Source: Sphingobium sp.
GTDB lineage: Bacteria; Pseudomonadota; Alphaproteobacteria; Sphingomonadales; Sphingomonadaceae
Direction of reading: 5' to 3'
Assembly: GCA_035196065.1 (NCBI GenBank)
Contig: CP136575.1
Span: 2,148,769 to 2,212,768, forward strand
Length of the DNA: 64,000 bases
Made by a program: the position numbers and the translations under genes. Below are positions 47,470 through 57,065 of this stretch, piece by piece. The notes beneath the pieces are model-generated. The model had not been told where the DNA came from and did not search any database. It worked only from the letters and a program-made list of their open reading frames with translations. Position 1 is the first letter of the stretch. Every line of letters starts with the position of its first letter.

Positions 47470-47897
47470 TTGTCAGCCTTTTTCCATCTTTCGACCAGTG
47501 ACGGATATTCATCGCAGCGCATCCTGTCGAGCGCGCGCGTATCAAGCCATGCCTCATGGATGGACTCTGCGCCGAAATGGCTGGTGGGGATGAAACCATC
47601 AGGATCGTCCAGGCTGCCCAAAGTGACATCGCATCTTTCGGCGTCGGGATATTCGAACCCCAAAGGCGTCCCGCACCTGCTGCAAAAGGGACGCTGCGCA
47701 ATCGGCGAGCTGGCATACCAATCCGGCTCCGACAGCCATTGCCGCTGCTCCTTGCGCATGTTGACGAAAGCCGCAGCCACGCCACCGGTTGCCCGCTGGC
47801 ACATCCTGCAATGGCAAAGATAGGCGTTGCGGTTCTCGAGCGTGAGCGCATAGCGCACCCTTCCGCACTGGCACCCGCCGGTGAATGTTTCGGTCAT
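47466..47897 (-). CDS. GFA-family (glutathione-dependent formaldehyde-activating-like) zinc protein
   Basis: A 143-residue protein with the Cys pattern of the GFA/CENP-V zinc fold: GGCQCG (Cys9, Cys11), CHCRMC (Cys28, Cys30, Cys33) and CSRCGTPLGF further on. Family members are often called glutathione-dependent formaldehyde-activating enzymes, but activity has been shown for few. The start is taken at the ATG at 47897; the frame is open to 47942, which would run into the marR promoter. First gene of a five-gene minus operon. Confidence 0.87.
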   Translation of the reverse strand: MTETFTGGCQCGRVRYALTLENRNAYLCHCRMCQRATGGVAAAFVNMRKEQRQWLSEPDWYASSPIAQRPFCSRCGTPLGFEYPDAERCDVTLGSLDDPDGFIPTSHFGAESIHEAWLDTRALDRMRCDEYPSLVERWKKADK

Positions 47898-47936
47898 TGT
47901 GCCGGGATACAAGGAAATCCCAAGCGCACAAGCGCA

Positions 47937-47972
47937 TTGCATATAATAAGCATTGCTATTATATCGTTTGCT
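47937..47972 (+). promoter_or_regulatory. Promoter of the marR-emrAB operon
   Basis: TTGCAT (47937-47942) and TATATC (47960-47965) are separated by 17 bases and place transcription start about at the marR ATG, so the mRNA could be nearly leaderless. An alternative -10, a perfect TATAAT at 47942-47947, has no good -35. No ribosome-binding site precedes the ATG. The imperfect inverted repeat ATAATAAGCA / TTGCTATTAT across 47943-47963 could be the MarR operator. Confidence 0.5.
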
Positions 47973-48413
47973 ATGAGTGAAGATCTTGGTTTTCTGATCG
48001 GCGACACCGCGCGACTGATGCGGCGTTCATTCGACGAACGTGTCCGAACCCAGGGCATGACCCGCGCGCAGTGGCGCGTGCTGGGGTTGTTGTTGCGCTT
48101 TGGCGGCAGCACCCAGGTAACCCTTGCCGAAATGATGGACGTAGAACCTATCACCGCGGCGCGAATGATCGATAGGCTGCAAGAGGCGGGTCTGGTCGAG
48201 CGCCGCGCAGACCCTGCGGACCGGCGTGCCTGGCGTATCCACCTCACCGAAAAAGGCGAATCGAAACTCGAAGAACTGCGCCCGACCGCCCTTTCGCTGT
48301 ATGACGATGCAGTCAGCGGGCTGAACCAGACGCAGCAGGCAGAGCTGGAAACAATGCTAAATATCATACGATCGAATCTGACACGCAAATCTGCGGAGAC
48401 CACCCATGGCTGA
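47973..48413 (+). CDS. MarR-family transcriptional regulator
   Basis: A 146-residue winged-helix repressor: DNA-recognition helices (TLAEMMDVEPITAARMIDRLQEAGLVERRADPADRRAW) at residues ~48-85, flanked by dimerisation helices. It heads an operon with an EmrAB-type efflux pump, overlapping emrA by 8 bases, so it most likely represses its own promoter and that pump until a phenolic or drug-like ligand binds. The start at 47973 is the first ATG in frame with MSEDLGFLIGDTARLMRRSFDERV; no upstream ribosome site is visible. Confidence 0.9.
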   Translation: MSEDLGFLIGDTARLMRRSFDERVRTQGMTRAQWRVLGLLLRFGGSTQVTLAEMMDVEPITAARMIDRLQEAGLVERRADPADRRAWRIHLTEKGESKLEELRPTALSLYDDAVSGLNQTQQAELETMLNIIRSNLTRKSAETTHG

Positions 48414-49467
48414 GGCTGACGCACGGATCGAAAGCATGGCACAGGCGGAAACAGGTCAAACGGACAAGCCGATGCGCAAATGGCTGCGCCTTGCATTGCT
48501 GCTGTCGCTGCCTTTGGTGCTGCTTGTCGGCGGAATCGTCTACTATCTTGCCAATGACCATTATGTTTCAACCGACAATGCCTATGTGCAGCAGGAAAAG
48601 GTTTCGGTTGCATCTGAAATTGGCGGCCGCATTGTCGAAGTTGCGGTAAGCGAAAACCAGCATGTCGTTGCAGGCGACCTTCTGTTCCGCATCGATCCAG
48701 AACCGTTCCGTATTGCGGTCGCACAGGCAGAGGCCTCGATTGCCGCTGCTCAGGTGAAGGTCATCACGATGCAGACCGATCTTGGCAACAGCAGCGTCGA
48801 TATTGACAGTGCGCGCGAAGATGTCGCCTTTTATACCGAGGAATTCAAACGCCAATCGGCGTTGATGGAGCGCGGTTTTACGACCAAGGCACGTATGCAG
48901 GCCGCTGAACATGCCTTATCCGAAGCGCGCAGCCGGCTTGCCCGCGCCGAAGGCGATGCCCGCATGGCCCGCGCAGCACTGACCACAGGCGCTGCTGCAC
49001 CGGGTATCAATCCCGGCGTTCTTTCGGGCCAAGTGCAGCGGGATAAGGCGCTGTTCGATCTTGGCAAAGCAGAAGTCCGCGCCCCTGCCAGCGGCATAGT
49101 AAGCCAGGCGGAACGTCTGCAATTCGGTCAAATGATGGTGCAGGGCTTGCCTGCGCTTACTATTGTCACCGATGGCAATGGATGGGTTGAGGCCAATTTC
49201 AAGGAGACCGATCTCGCCAAAATGCGGGTCGGCCAGCCTGCCGAGCTCCGTTTCGATGCCTATCCCGATTTGAAATTGAAAGGCCGCGTTGCCAGCATCG
49301 GTGCAGGAACAGGATCGGAATTTTCTGTGCTGCCCGCACAAAATGCCAGCGGCAACTGGGTCAAAGTCACCCAGCGCGTCCCCGTGCGCATCGAGATCAT
49401 AGGAAAATCAAGGCGGCAAATGATAGCCGGACTGTCTGCGCATGTCCGCATCGACACCAGCAAATAA
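48406..49467 (+). CDS. emrA: HlyD-family membrane fusion protein, EmrA-type
   Basis: Periplasmic adaptor of a tripartite drug efflux pump. The 353 residues have one N-terminal membrane anchor (~residues 28-48), the barrel-sandwich halves YVQQEKVSVASEIGGRIVEVAVSENQHVVAGDLLFRIDP and VRAPASGIVSQAERLQFGQMM, and a coiled-coil hairpin between. The C-terminal beta-barrel with GTGSEFSVLPAQNASGNWVKVTQRVPVRI is the EmrA signature. It is the second gene of the marR operon; emrB starts 26 bases before its end. Confidence 0.92.
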   Translation: MAEADARIESMAQAETGQTDKPMRKWLRLALLLSLPLVLLVGGIVYYLANDHYVSTDNAYVQQEKVSVASEIGGRIVEVAVSENQHVVAGDLLFRIDPEPFRIAVAQAEASIAAAQVKVITMQTDLGNSSVDIDSAREDVAFYTEEFKRQSALMERGFTTKARMQAAEHALSEARSRLARAEGDARMARAALTTGAAAPGINPGVLSGQVQRDKALFDLGKAEVRAPASGIVSQAERLQFGQMMVQGLPALTIVTDGNGWVEANFKETDLAKMRVGQPAELRFDAYPDLKLKGRVASIGAGTGSEFSVLPAQNASGNWVKVTQRVPVRIEIIGKSRRQMIAGLSAHVRIDTSK

Positions 49468-51004
49468 TCTGCCTCAGCCGGGCACGGCTGCCCTGCCTGT
49501 CAAGCATCGCGGGTTGCTGACGCTTGCCGTGATGGGCGCATCAATTGTCCAGATCCTCGATTCAACAATCGCCAATGTAGCCATCCCGCACATGCAGACC
49601 AGCCTAGGCGCATCGATCGACAGCGTCACTTGGGTACTCACCAGCTACATTCTTGCAACCGCTGTGACCATGCCTGCTGCGGGCTGGCTATCCGACAGGG
49701 TCGGCTCGCGGCGGCTGTTCCTATTTGCCGTTGCAGGCTTCATCGTTGCATCCATGCTCTGCGGCATTGCAACCAACCTGACGCAGATGGTCCTATTCCG
49801 TGTTTTTCAGGGAATTTGCGCAGCCTTTATTGGCCCGCTTTCGCAAACCATTTTGCTCGACATCAATCCCCCTGAACGCGCGCCCAAGGCGATGCAGATC
49901 TGGGGCATGGGAATTATGATTGCCCCGATTTTCGGGCCTATGATCGGAGGCTGGCTGACCGAAAGCTACAATTGGCGCTGGGTATTTTTTATCAACCTTC
50001 CGATTGGAATACCGACGCTGCTGATCCTCTGGTGGCTACTGCCCTCGCGCAAGATTACCGACCGGAAACTTGATGTTTTCGGTTTCGCAATGCTTGCGCT
50101 CGCGCTCGCCTCGCTGCAACTGATGCTTGACCGGGGACAGCATGAAGACTGGTTCGAAAGTTGGGAAATCATCATCGAACTGGGTGTAGCGATCGCCGCT
50201 TTCTGGATGTTCGTCGTCCACAGCATGACACGCAAAAACCCGCTATTTGATCCGGCTGTGATCGGGAACAGCAACTTTCTGACGGCGATGATGTTTGCGG
50301 CGCTCATCGGACTAATGATGATCGGCACCTTCGCCCTCCTGCCGCCAATGCTGCAGACTATCTACGGCTATTCCGTGATCGACACCGGCGTCTTGCTGGG
50401 CCCGCGCGGCGGCGGCATATTGATTGGAATGGTAGTGGCCGGACGCCTGATCAACCATCTCGACATCCGCTGGATCATCTTCATCGGATTTGCACTTGTG
50501 GCTGCGTCGATGTGGATGATGACAGGCTGGACCTTGGAGATGGGCGGATACGAGATCGTAACCGCCGGTCTTGTACAGGGGGTTGGCATGGGAATTACCT
50601 TCATGCCCACAAATGTCGTCGCCTTTTCAAAGATCCCCCTGTCTATGCGGACTGATGCGTCCAGCGTTCTTTATCTGGCACGCAGCCTCGGCGGCAGTCT
50701 GGGCATTTCAATCAGCGTGACAATGTTGACCCGGAGCATGCAGATCAACCATGAAGAACTGGGCAGCCATATCACTTCCTCCAGCTTTGGTATCATCGAC
50801 CCTGCAACGGCGGATCGCTGGGGCGGGTTGGGCGATGTTGCCTTGCGGATCATAGACATGGAGATCAACCGACAGGCTGCCATGATCGCCTATCTCAGCG
50901 ATTTCCAGTTGTTGTTCTATATCGTTCTGGCAATCATGCCGCTCGTGCTGCTGGTGAAACCGGTCAATCCATCTGCGCCCCTGCCACCGCCGTCAGACCA
51001 TTAA
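49442..51004 (+). CDS. emrB: DHA2-family MFS drug efflux transporter, EmrB-type
   Basis: A 14-span drug:proton antiporter of 520 residues. First helix VMGASIVQILDSTIANVAIPHM has the family D-x-T-x-V-N-V-A-x-P motif, then WLSDRVGSRRLF (motif A) and VFQGICAAFIGPLSQTILLDINPPERAPKAM (motif C region). It pairs with EmrA; an outer-membrane TolC-like channel must come from elsewhere. The ATG at 49442 overlaps emrA by 26 bases. Its stop is 8 bases from the convergent serB. Confidence 0.94.
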   Translation: MSASTPANNLPQPGTAALPVKHRGLLTLAVMGASIVQILDSTIANVAIPHMQTSLGASIDSVTWVLTSYILATAVTMPAAGWLSDRVGSRRLFLFAVAGFIVASMLCGIATNLTQMVLFRVFQGICAAFIGPLSQTILLDINPPERAPKAMQIWGMGIMIAPIFGPMIGGWLTESYNWRWVFFINLPIGIPTLLILWWLLPSRKITDRKLDVFGFAMLALALASLQLMLDRGQHEDWFESWEIIIELGVAIAAFWMFVVHSMTRKNPLFDPAVIGNSNFLTAMMFAALIGLMMIGTFALLPPMLQTIYGYSVIDTGVLLGPRGGGILIGMVVAGRLINHLDIRWIIFIGFALVAASMWMMTGWTLEMGGYEIVTAGLVQGVGMGITFMPTNVVAFSKIPLSMRTDASSVLYLARSLGGSLGISISVTMLTRSMQINHEELGSHITSSSFGIIDPATADRWGGLGDVALRIIDMEINRQAAMIAYLSDFQLLFYIVLAIMPLVLLVKPVNPSAPLPPPSDH

Positions 51005-51011
51005 CATCGGC

Positions 51012-51920
51012 TCAGCCACTCCATCGGCTGCGCGGCACGCCCTGAATATATAACAGCGCGGTAAGATCATTGTGCCGAATGGCAAAGTTCGCCTTGGCCT
51101 CAAGCGCCGGCTTTGCATGATAGCTGGCGCCAATTCCGCCGCCCGCAATCGCCGCCTCGATCATCGGTAAATCATTGGCACCATCACCGACTGCAAGGAT
51201 GTGGCCGGGGTTGATGCCAAGCCTCGCTGATGCAGCAAGCAATTGCCGCGCTTTTTCCGCAGCATCGACAATCGAACCCGTTACCGTGCCGTCAAGCAAG
51301 TCGCCCGAGATGCCAAGCCGGTTGGCAGCCATGCTGTCAAAACCTGCAATATTGGCCACTGCCGCGACAAAGTCGGTGAACCCACCAGAAACCAGCAGGC
51401 CATGGGCACCCCAACCGCGCATGGTGGCCAGCAATTCGGCAGCGCCGGGCGTCAATCGCACCCTATCATCGATGCACTGCGTTATGTTGTCCCGGTGCAA
51501 GCCTTTTAAAAGCGCGACGCGGGCACGCAATGCACCCTCAAAATCAAGCTCCCCTTGCATCGCGCGTTCTGTAATCTCGGCAATCTCGGCCTTGATCCCG
51601 GCATAATCGGCCAGTTCGTCGATGCACTCGACCGTGATGATGGTGCTGTCCATATCGGAAACGAGCAACATCTTGCGGCGTGCAGCAACAGGCTGAACCG
51701 CAATATCTGCGGCGGTTTCCATGGGGCTTAACGCGGTACGTCCGCCTGTAAGCTCGCCTTCAAAGCCAATATCAGCAGCATGATCGGCATCGAGCCATTC
51801 AGGATCAACGGGCTCAAGCCCAGCCTCACGCAGACGGTCAGCTGCTTCAGAAAGCATGCCATGGTTCAGGCGATCTGCCGCTATCAGTGTGGCGACATTT
51901 GTGGAAGAAGCTGCGGGCAT
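51012..51920 (-). CDS. serB: Phosphoserine phosphatase SerB
   Basis: Last step of serine synthesis, HAD superfamily. The 302 residues have an N-terminal ACT-like half and the catalytic DMDST at 89-93, the SGGFTDF phosphate-binding region, and VGDGANDLPMIEAA near the end. The start at 51920 (MPAASSTNVATLIAADRL) is the only Met that gives the usual beginning; the ATG shares bases with the divergent miaA start. No clear ribosome-binding site is seen. Confidence 0.93.
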   Translation of the reverse strand: MPAASSTNVATLIAADRLNHGMLSEAADRLREAGLEPVDPEWLDADHAADIGFEGELTGGRTALSPMETAADIAVQPVAARRKMLLVSDMDSTIITVECIDELADYAGIKAEIAEITERAMQGELDFEGALRARVALLKGLHRDNITQCIDDRVRLTPGAAELLATMRGWGAHGLLVSGGFTDFVAAVANIAGFDSMAANRLGISGDLLDGTVTGSIVDAAEKARQLLAASARLGINPGHILAVGDGANDLPMIEAAIAGGGIGASYHAKPALEAKANFAIRHNDLTALLYIQGVPRSRWSG

Positions 51921-52842
51921 GACGAATCCGATGAAGAGGCTGGGCGTTATTGCCGGTCCTACAGCAAGCGGCAAGACCGCATTGGCATTGCGACTGGCCC
52001 AGCGCCACGCTGTGACGATCATCAATGCCGATAGTGCGCAAGTCTATGCCCACTTGCCCGTTCTGAGTGCACAACCGACAGCTGCCGAAATGGCGCAAGT
52101 CCCGCACCGGCTGTTCGGGTATCTTGATGGGCGCATTACCTGCTCGGCCGCGCAATGGGCAGCAGACGCCAAGACGGAAATTGCCCTGGCATGGGATCAA
52201 GGCCGTTTACCGCTGCTGGTCGGCGGGACGGGCCTTTACCTTCGAACTTTGCTGGATGGCATTGCCCCCATCCCCGAAATTGATGCCGATATACGCGCTC
52301 ATGTCCGCCAAATGACCCTTACCGAGGCTCGTGAAGCGCTTGCCGCTGAAGATGCATCCTCGCTGGCACGCCTTTCCGGCAATGATGACAGCAGAATAAA
52401 ACGTGCGTTAGAGGTAGTCCGTGCCACCGGGCGGAGCATCCTTGCCTGGCGTGAAGCGAAAAGTGGGGGCATTGCGGCAGAGGTTGATCTTTCGGCGTTG
52501 GTCCTGCTTCCGCCGCGTGATTGGCTTCACGAACGTTGCGACAGGCGCTTTACCGCCATGATGGACGGTGGCGCAGTCGCAGAGGTGGACGCATTGCTCA
52601 AATATGATCTTCCCGCCGACGCACCGGTGCTGCGGGCAATCGGTGTGCCCGAAATTGCAGCGATGCTGCGCGGTCATATTGACCGCGACGAAGCGGTTGT
52701 GCGTGGTCAGGCTGCAACTCGCCAATATGCAAAACGGCAATATACCTGGTTCCGCAATCAACCTCCGGATGATTGGACGCGGCATGAAGAGGCATTTAAT
52801 GACTCTAAAATCGAACAAATTGAAAGATTATTACGTATTTAA
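51919..52842 (+). CDS. miaA: tRNA dimethylallyltransferase MiaA
   Basis: Adds the dimethylallyl group to A37 of tRNAs reading UNN codons. Walker A GPTASGKT is at 13-20, followed by INADSAQVYAHLPVLSAQP and the GGTGLYLRTLLDGIAPIP block. RQYAKRQYTWFRNQ is the C-terminal motif. It is 307 residues long. The start is taken at 51919; the ATG at 51931 (MKRLGVIAG) is the alternative. The start codon lies in a CATG shared with serB on the other strand. Confidence 0.95.
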   Translation: MTNPMKRLGVIAGPTASGKTALALRLAQRHAVTIINADSAQVYAHLPVLSAQPTAAEMAQVPHRLFGYLDGRITCSAAQWAADAKTEIALAWDQGRLPLLVGGTGLYLRTLLDGIAPIPEIDADIRAHVRQMTLTEAREALAAEDASSLARLSGNDDSRIKRALEVVRATGRSILAWREAKSGGIAAEVDLSALVLLPPRDWLHERCDRRFTAMMDGGAVAEVDALLKYDLPADAPVLRAIGVPEIAAMLRGHIDRDEAVVRGQAATRQYAKRQYTWFRNQPPDDWTRHEEAFNDSKIEQIERLLRI

Positions 52843-52925
52843 GGGTTGACATGCCATTTTCTAATCCGTAACGAGCCCGCTCTTGCCAACCTTGCTGCGT
52901 CGCAACATAGGTCAGCTTCTTCTGG

Positions 52926-54686
52926 ATGAAGGATGGTTTTGTGCCCGAAAAAAGCGGCGCCGACATATTGATCGAAGCCCTGCTCGCGCAGGGTGTGGAC
53001 ACCGTTTTCGGATATCCCGGCGGCGCTGTGCTGCCCATTTATGATGCGCTTTTCCAGCATTCAAAAATCCGGCACGTCCTCGTCCGCCACGAAGCCGGCG
53101 CTGCCCATGCAGCAGAGGGCTATGCGCGCTCGACCGGAAAACCGGGCGTCGTTCTTGTCACATCCGGCCCCGGTGCTACAAACGCCGTCACCGGCATCGC
53201 CGATGCATTCATGGACTCTATCCCCTTGGTCATCCTTACCGGCCAGGTTGCAACCAACCTGATCGGCTCCGATGCTTTCCAGGAAGCCGACACCATCGGC
53301 ATCACGCGGCATTGTACCAAGCATAATTATCTCGTCAAAGATCCTGCCGAATTGGGAACGGTCGTTGCCGAGGCTTTCCATATCGCAATGCACGGTCGCC
53401 CTGGCCCTGTCGTCATCGACATTCCCAAAAATGTGCAGGTGGCCAGCGCGGAATTTGATCGGCACAGCCAAAAGGTTCCGCAACGTTACCAACCCCCAGG
53501 CGATGCTGATTTCGCCGCAGTTACGCAGGCGGTTGAATTGCTCGCCAAGGCAAAGGCGCCGATTTTTTACACCGGCGGGGGCGTCATCAATTCCGGGCCA
53601 GATGCTAGCGTTGCTCTTCGTGAACTTGCCGCCCTTGCGGGAGTTCCTGTCACATCGACCCTGATGGGCCTTGGTGCATTTCCGGCATCTGATCCGGCTT
53701 GGCTTGGCATGCTCGGCATGCACGGCACATATGAAGCCAATATGGCTATGAACCAGTGCGACGTCATGGTCTGCCTCGGCGCCCGTTTTGATGATCGTGT
53801 GACAGGTCGGCTCGACGCATTCTCGCCAAACAGCATCAAGATCCATGTCGATATCGATCGCAGTTCGATCAACAAGACAGTGCGCGTCGACCTGCCCATC
53901 GTTGCCGATGTCGGCAAGACGATCCGCCAGATGATCACCGTCTGGAACAGCCGCAAATTGCAGGGCGCAGATCTCTCTGAATGGTGGGCGCGCATTAAAG
54001 GCTGGCGGTCGGTCGGATCGCTGAACTATCCATCAAGCGACGCCGAGATCATGCCGCAATTTGCGATCGAGCGGCTTTACCACGCCACAAAGGACCGGGC
54101 ACCGGTAATCACCACCGAAGTCGGCCAGCACCAGATGTGGGCGGCGCAGCATTTCCATTTTCAGGACCCCAATAAATGGCTGACCAGTGGTGGGCTTGGC
54201 ACGATGGGCTATGGCTTGCCTGCGGCGATCGGCGCACAAATGGGCAACCCCGACGCGCTTGTCATTGATATCGCTGGCGAAGCTTCTATCCAGATGAACA
54301 TCCAGGAAATGGGTACGGCCACGCAATATCGCCTTCCGGTCAAGGTGTTCATCCTCAACAATGAATGGATGGGCATGGTGCGCCAATGGCAGCAATTGAC
54401 CTATGAAAGCCGCTATTCGGAAAGCTATTCTGACAGCCTACCCGATTTCGTTGCGCTGGCAGAGGCTTATGGCTGGAAAGGCATACGCTGCGATGATCCG
54501 GCAAAGCTGGATGATGCCATCGCGGAAATGCTCGCTTACAACGGCCCGGTCATGTTCGACTGCCGTGTGGCCAAGACTGCCAATTGCTTTCCGATGATCC
54601 CCAGCGGCGCTGCCCACACCGAAATGATCCTCCATTCAGATGAGGTTTCGGGCACGATGGATGATGAAGCAAAGGCATTGGTGTAA
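52926..54686 (+). CDS. ilvB: Acetolactate synthase large subunit
   Basis: Thiamine-diphosphate enzyme of valine, leucine and isoleucine synthesis, 586 residues. The FGYPGGAVLPIYDAL segment holds the catalytic Glu region (HVLVRHEAGAAHAAEGYARSTG). The cofactor segment reads IAGEASIQMN with the later NNEWMGMVRQWQ, the form usual in Alphaproteobacteria. It is followed by the small subunit and ilvC. The ATG at 52926 has no good ribosome site; a GTG at 52941 is possible. A TTGACA at 52846-52851 may be its -35 element, without a convincing -10. Confidence 0.96.
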   Translation: MKDGFVPEKSGADILIEALLAQGVDTVFGYPGGAVLPIYDALFQHSKIRHVLVRHEAGAAHAAEGYARSTGKPGVVLVTSGPGATNAVTGIADAFMDSIPLVILTGQVATNLIGSDAFQEADTIGITRHCTKHNYLVKDPAELGTVVAEAFHIAMHGRPGPVVIDIPKNVQVASAEFDRHSQKVPQRYQPPGDADFAAVTQAVELLAKAKAPIFYTGGGVINSGPDASVALRELAALAGVPVTSTLMGLGAFPASDPAWLGMLGMHGTYEANMAMNQCDVMVCLGARFDDRVTGRLDAFSPNSIKIHVDIDRSSINKTVRVDLPIVADVGKTIRQMITVWNSRKLQGADLSEWWARIKGWRSVGSLNYPSSDAEIMPQFAIERLYHATKDRAPVITTEVGQHQMWAAQHFHFQDPNKWLTSGGLGTMGYGLPAAIGAQMGNPDALVIDIAGEASIQMNIQEMGTATQYRLPVKVFILNNEWMGMVRQWQQLTYESRYSESYSDSLPDFVALAEAYGWKGIRCDDPAKLDDAIAEMLAYNGPVMFDCRVAKTANCFPMIPSGAAHTEMILHSDEVSGTMDDEAKALV

Positions 54687-54688
54687 TC

Positions 54689-55204
54689 ATGCGGATCAAG
54701 CAGGAAATAGCCGAACGGCATGTGCTAACGCTCACTGTCGACAATGAGGCGGGCACGCTGGCGCGTATCGCCGGCATGTTCACAGCACGTGGCTATAACA
54801 TTGACAGCCTTACTGTGGCGGACATTACCGAAGACCATAAGGTGAGCCGTATCACGATCGTCACCAAGGGCCCGCCGCAAATGATCGAGCAGATCATCGC
54901 GCAGTGCGAGCGCCTGATTCCCGTTCATAAGGTCACCGACCTCACCGATGCCGGCCCACATGTCGAACGCGAACTCGCACTCGTCAAGGTTTCAGGAACC
55001 GGCGACAAGCGGGTGGAGGCCATGCGCCTTGCCGATATATATCGAGCGCGCGTGATCGATGCGACGGTTTCCAGCTTCATCTTCGAAATCACAGGCGGAC
55101 CGGACAAGATCGACACTTTCGTCGCGCTTATGCGAGAAGTCGGGCTCGTCGAAGTCGGCCGCACCGGGATTGTCGGGCTCATGCGTGGAGCCAATGCGAG
55201 TTAG
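54689..55204 (+). CDS. ilvH: Acetolactate synthase small (regulatory) subunit
   Basis: A 171-residue subunit that binds valine and stimulates and regulates IlvB. The N-terminal ACT domain reads HVLTLTVDNEAGTLARIAGMFTARGYNIDSLTV, followed by the second ferredoxin-like domain (ERELALVKVSG). It starts 2 bases after ilvB. The following 105 bases contain a palindromic repeat before ilvC. Confidence 0.96.
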   Translation: MRIKQEIAERHVLTLTVDNEAGTLARIAGMFTARGYNIDSLTVADITEDHKVSRITIVTKGPPQMIEQIIAQCERLIPVHKVTDLTDAGPHVERELALVKVSGTGDKRVEAMRLADIYRARVIDATVSSFIFEITGGPDKIDTFVALMREVGLVEVGRTGIVGLMRGANAS

Positions 55205-55226
55205 ATTGAAAACTAAACCATAGTGC

Positions 55227-55275
55227 TGAGCCTGTCGAAGCACGTCCTGCCGCGAAGCGCCCATCGACAAGCTCG
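55227..55275 (+). repeat. REP-like palindrome between ilvH and ilvC
   Basis: TGAGCCTGTCGA (55227-55238) and TCGACAAGCTCG (55264-55275) form an imperfect inverted repeat. The core GAGCCTGTCGA / TCGACAAGCTC is the kind of intergenic palindrome I recall scattered widely in sphingomonad genomes. A smaller GTGCT/AGCAC arm pair (55223-55243) is nested at the left side. It may act as a transcript-stabilising or pausing element within the operon. Confidence 0.65.
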
Positions 55276-55291
55276 GGATCGCGGTGTTTGA

Positions 55292-56329
<1,038 letters not shown>

Positions 56330-56357
56330 TCATCCTGTCGCAACGGGATTGACATGC

Positions 56358-56391
56358 AAAGGGATGCAGCAACACTGCTGCATCCCTTTTT
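56358..56391 (+). terminator. Rho-independent terminator after ilvC
   Basis: The stem GGGATGCAGC (56361-56370) with GCTGCATCCC (56377-56386), extended by AAA/TTT, gives about 13 pairs around a six-base loop. It is followed by TTTTTATT. It closes the ilvB-ilvH-ilvC transcript and lies 15 bases before yceI. Confidence 0.92.
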
Positions 56392-56406
56392 ATTTGGAGC
56401 CTTACG

Positions 56407-57021
56407 ATGCGCAAAGCCCTGCTAGTCCTGCCCCTGATTCTTGCTGTCCCACTTTTCGCGCAGCAGGATAAACCAACTCTGCCCGGCATTGCCGATGCCG
56501 CACGGGTAGCCGCAGGCACCTACGCCGTCGATGCAAACCACAGCCAGATAAACTGGCAGGTCAATCATTTTGGCTTTAATGATTATTTCGGCCTGTTTGG
56601 CGATGTGAAGGGGACGTTGCAAATCGACCCGGCAAATCTTTCTGCCGCCAAGGTCGATGTGACCATCCCCATCGCCTCGGTCGCGACATCAAGTCAAGGG
56701 CTGACCGATCATCTAAAGACGGCAGACTTTTTCAACGTCGCCACTTACGAAAGCGCCCGGTTCGTCTCGACGAATGTGATGGTCGATGGACAGAAAGCGA
56801 CGATCAAAGGCGACCTGACCATGCTTGGCGTGACCAAGCCCATCGAGTTAGAAGCCCGCTTTGAAGGGGCTGGCGCCAATCCGATGAACAAGAAGCAAAC
56901 GATCGGCTTTCACGCCGTGTCCACGCTTCGCAGAAGCGACTGGGGCATGAGCAAATATGTGCCGATGGTGGGCGATGACGTGAAACTGCGGATCAGTGTC
57001 GCTTTTGAGAAGCAGAATTGA
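56407..57021 (+). CDS. YceI-family periplasmic lipid-binding-type protein
   Basis: A 204-residue exported protein. The signal peptide MRKALLVLPLILAVPLFAQ is followed by the YceI lipocalin-like barrel (TYAVDANHSQINWQVNHFGFNDYFGLF, LTMLGVTKPIELEARFEG, TLRRSDWGMSKYVPMVGDDVKLRISVAFEK). The relatives bind isoprenoid-type lipids such as polyprenoids or quinone precursors; the actual role is not settled. It has its own start after the ilvC terminator. Confidence 0.9.
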   Translation: MRKALLVLPLILAVPLFAQQDKPTLPGIADAARVAAGTYAVDANHSQINWQVNHFGFNDYFGLFGDVKGTLQIDPANLSAAKVDVTIPIASVATSSQGLTDHLKTADFFNVATYESARFVSTNVMVDGQKATIKGDLTMLGVTKPIELEARFEGAGANPMNKKQTIGFHAVSTLRRSDWGMSKYVPMVGDDVKLRISVAFEKQN

Positions 57022-57032
57022 TCAAATGATTT

Positions 57033-57058
57033 GGCCCCCCGACACAGCGAGGGGGGCC
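57033..57058. terminator. Hairpin between yceI and the nitronate monooxygenase-like gene
   Basis: GGCCCCCC (57033-57040) pairs with GGGGGGCC (57051-57058) around a ten-base loop, between two convergent genes. It can fold from either strand. Neither side has a true T-run, so it is a moderate candidate for a shared bidirectional terminator. Confidence 0.5.
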
Positions 57059-57065
57059 CATATGC

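Noticed and set aside
47556-47972. Long N-terminal extension in frame with marR
   Set aside because: It runs antisense through the GFA gene and the promoter region; the MarR fold begins at 47973.
52851-52871. Mini-frame MPFSNP upstream of ilvB as an ilv leader peptide
   Set aside because: No Ile, Val or Leu codons and no attenuator hairpin after it.
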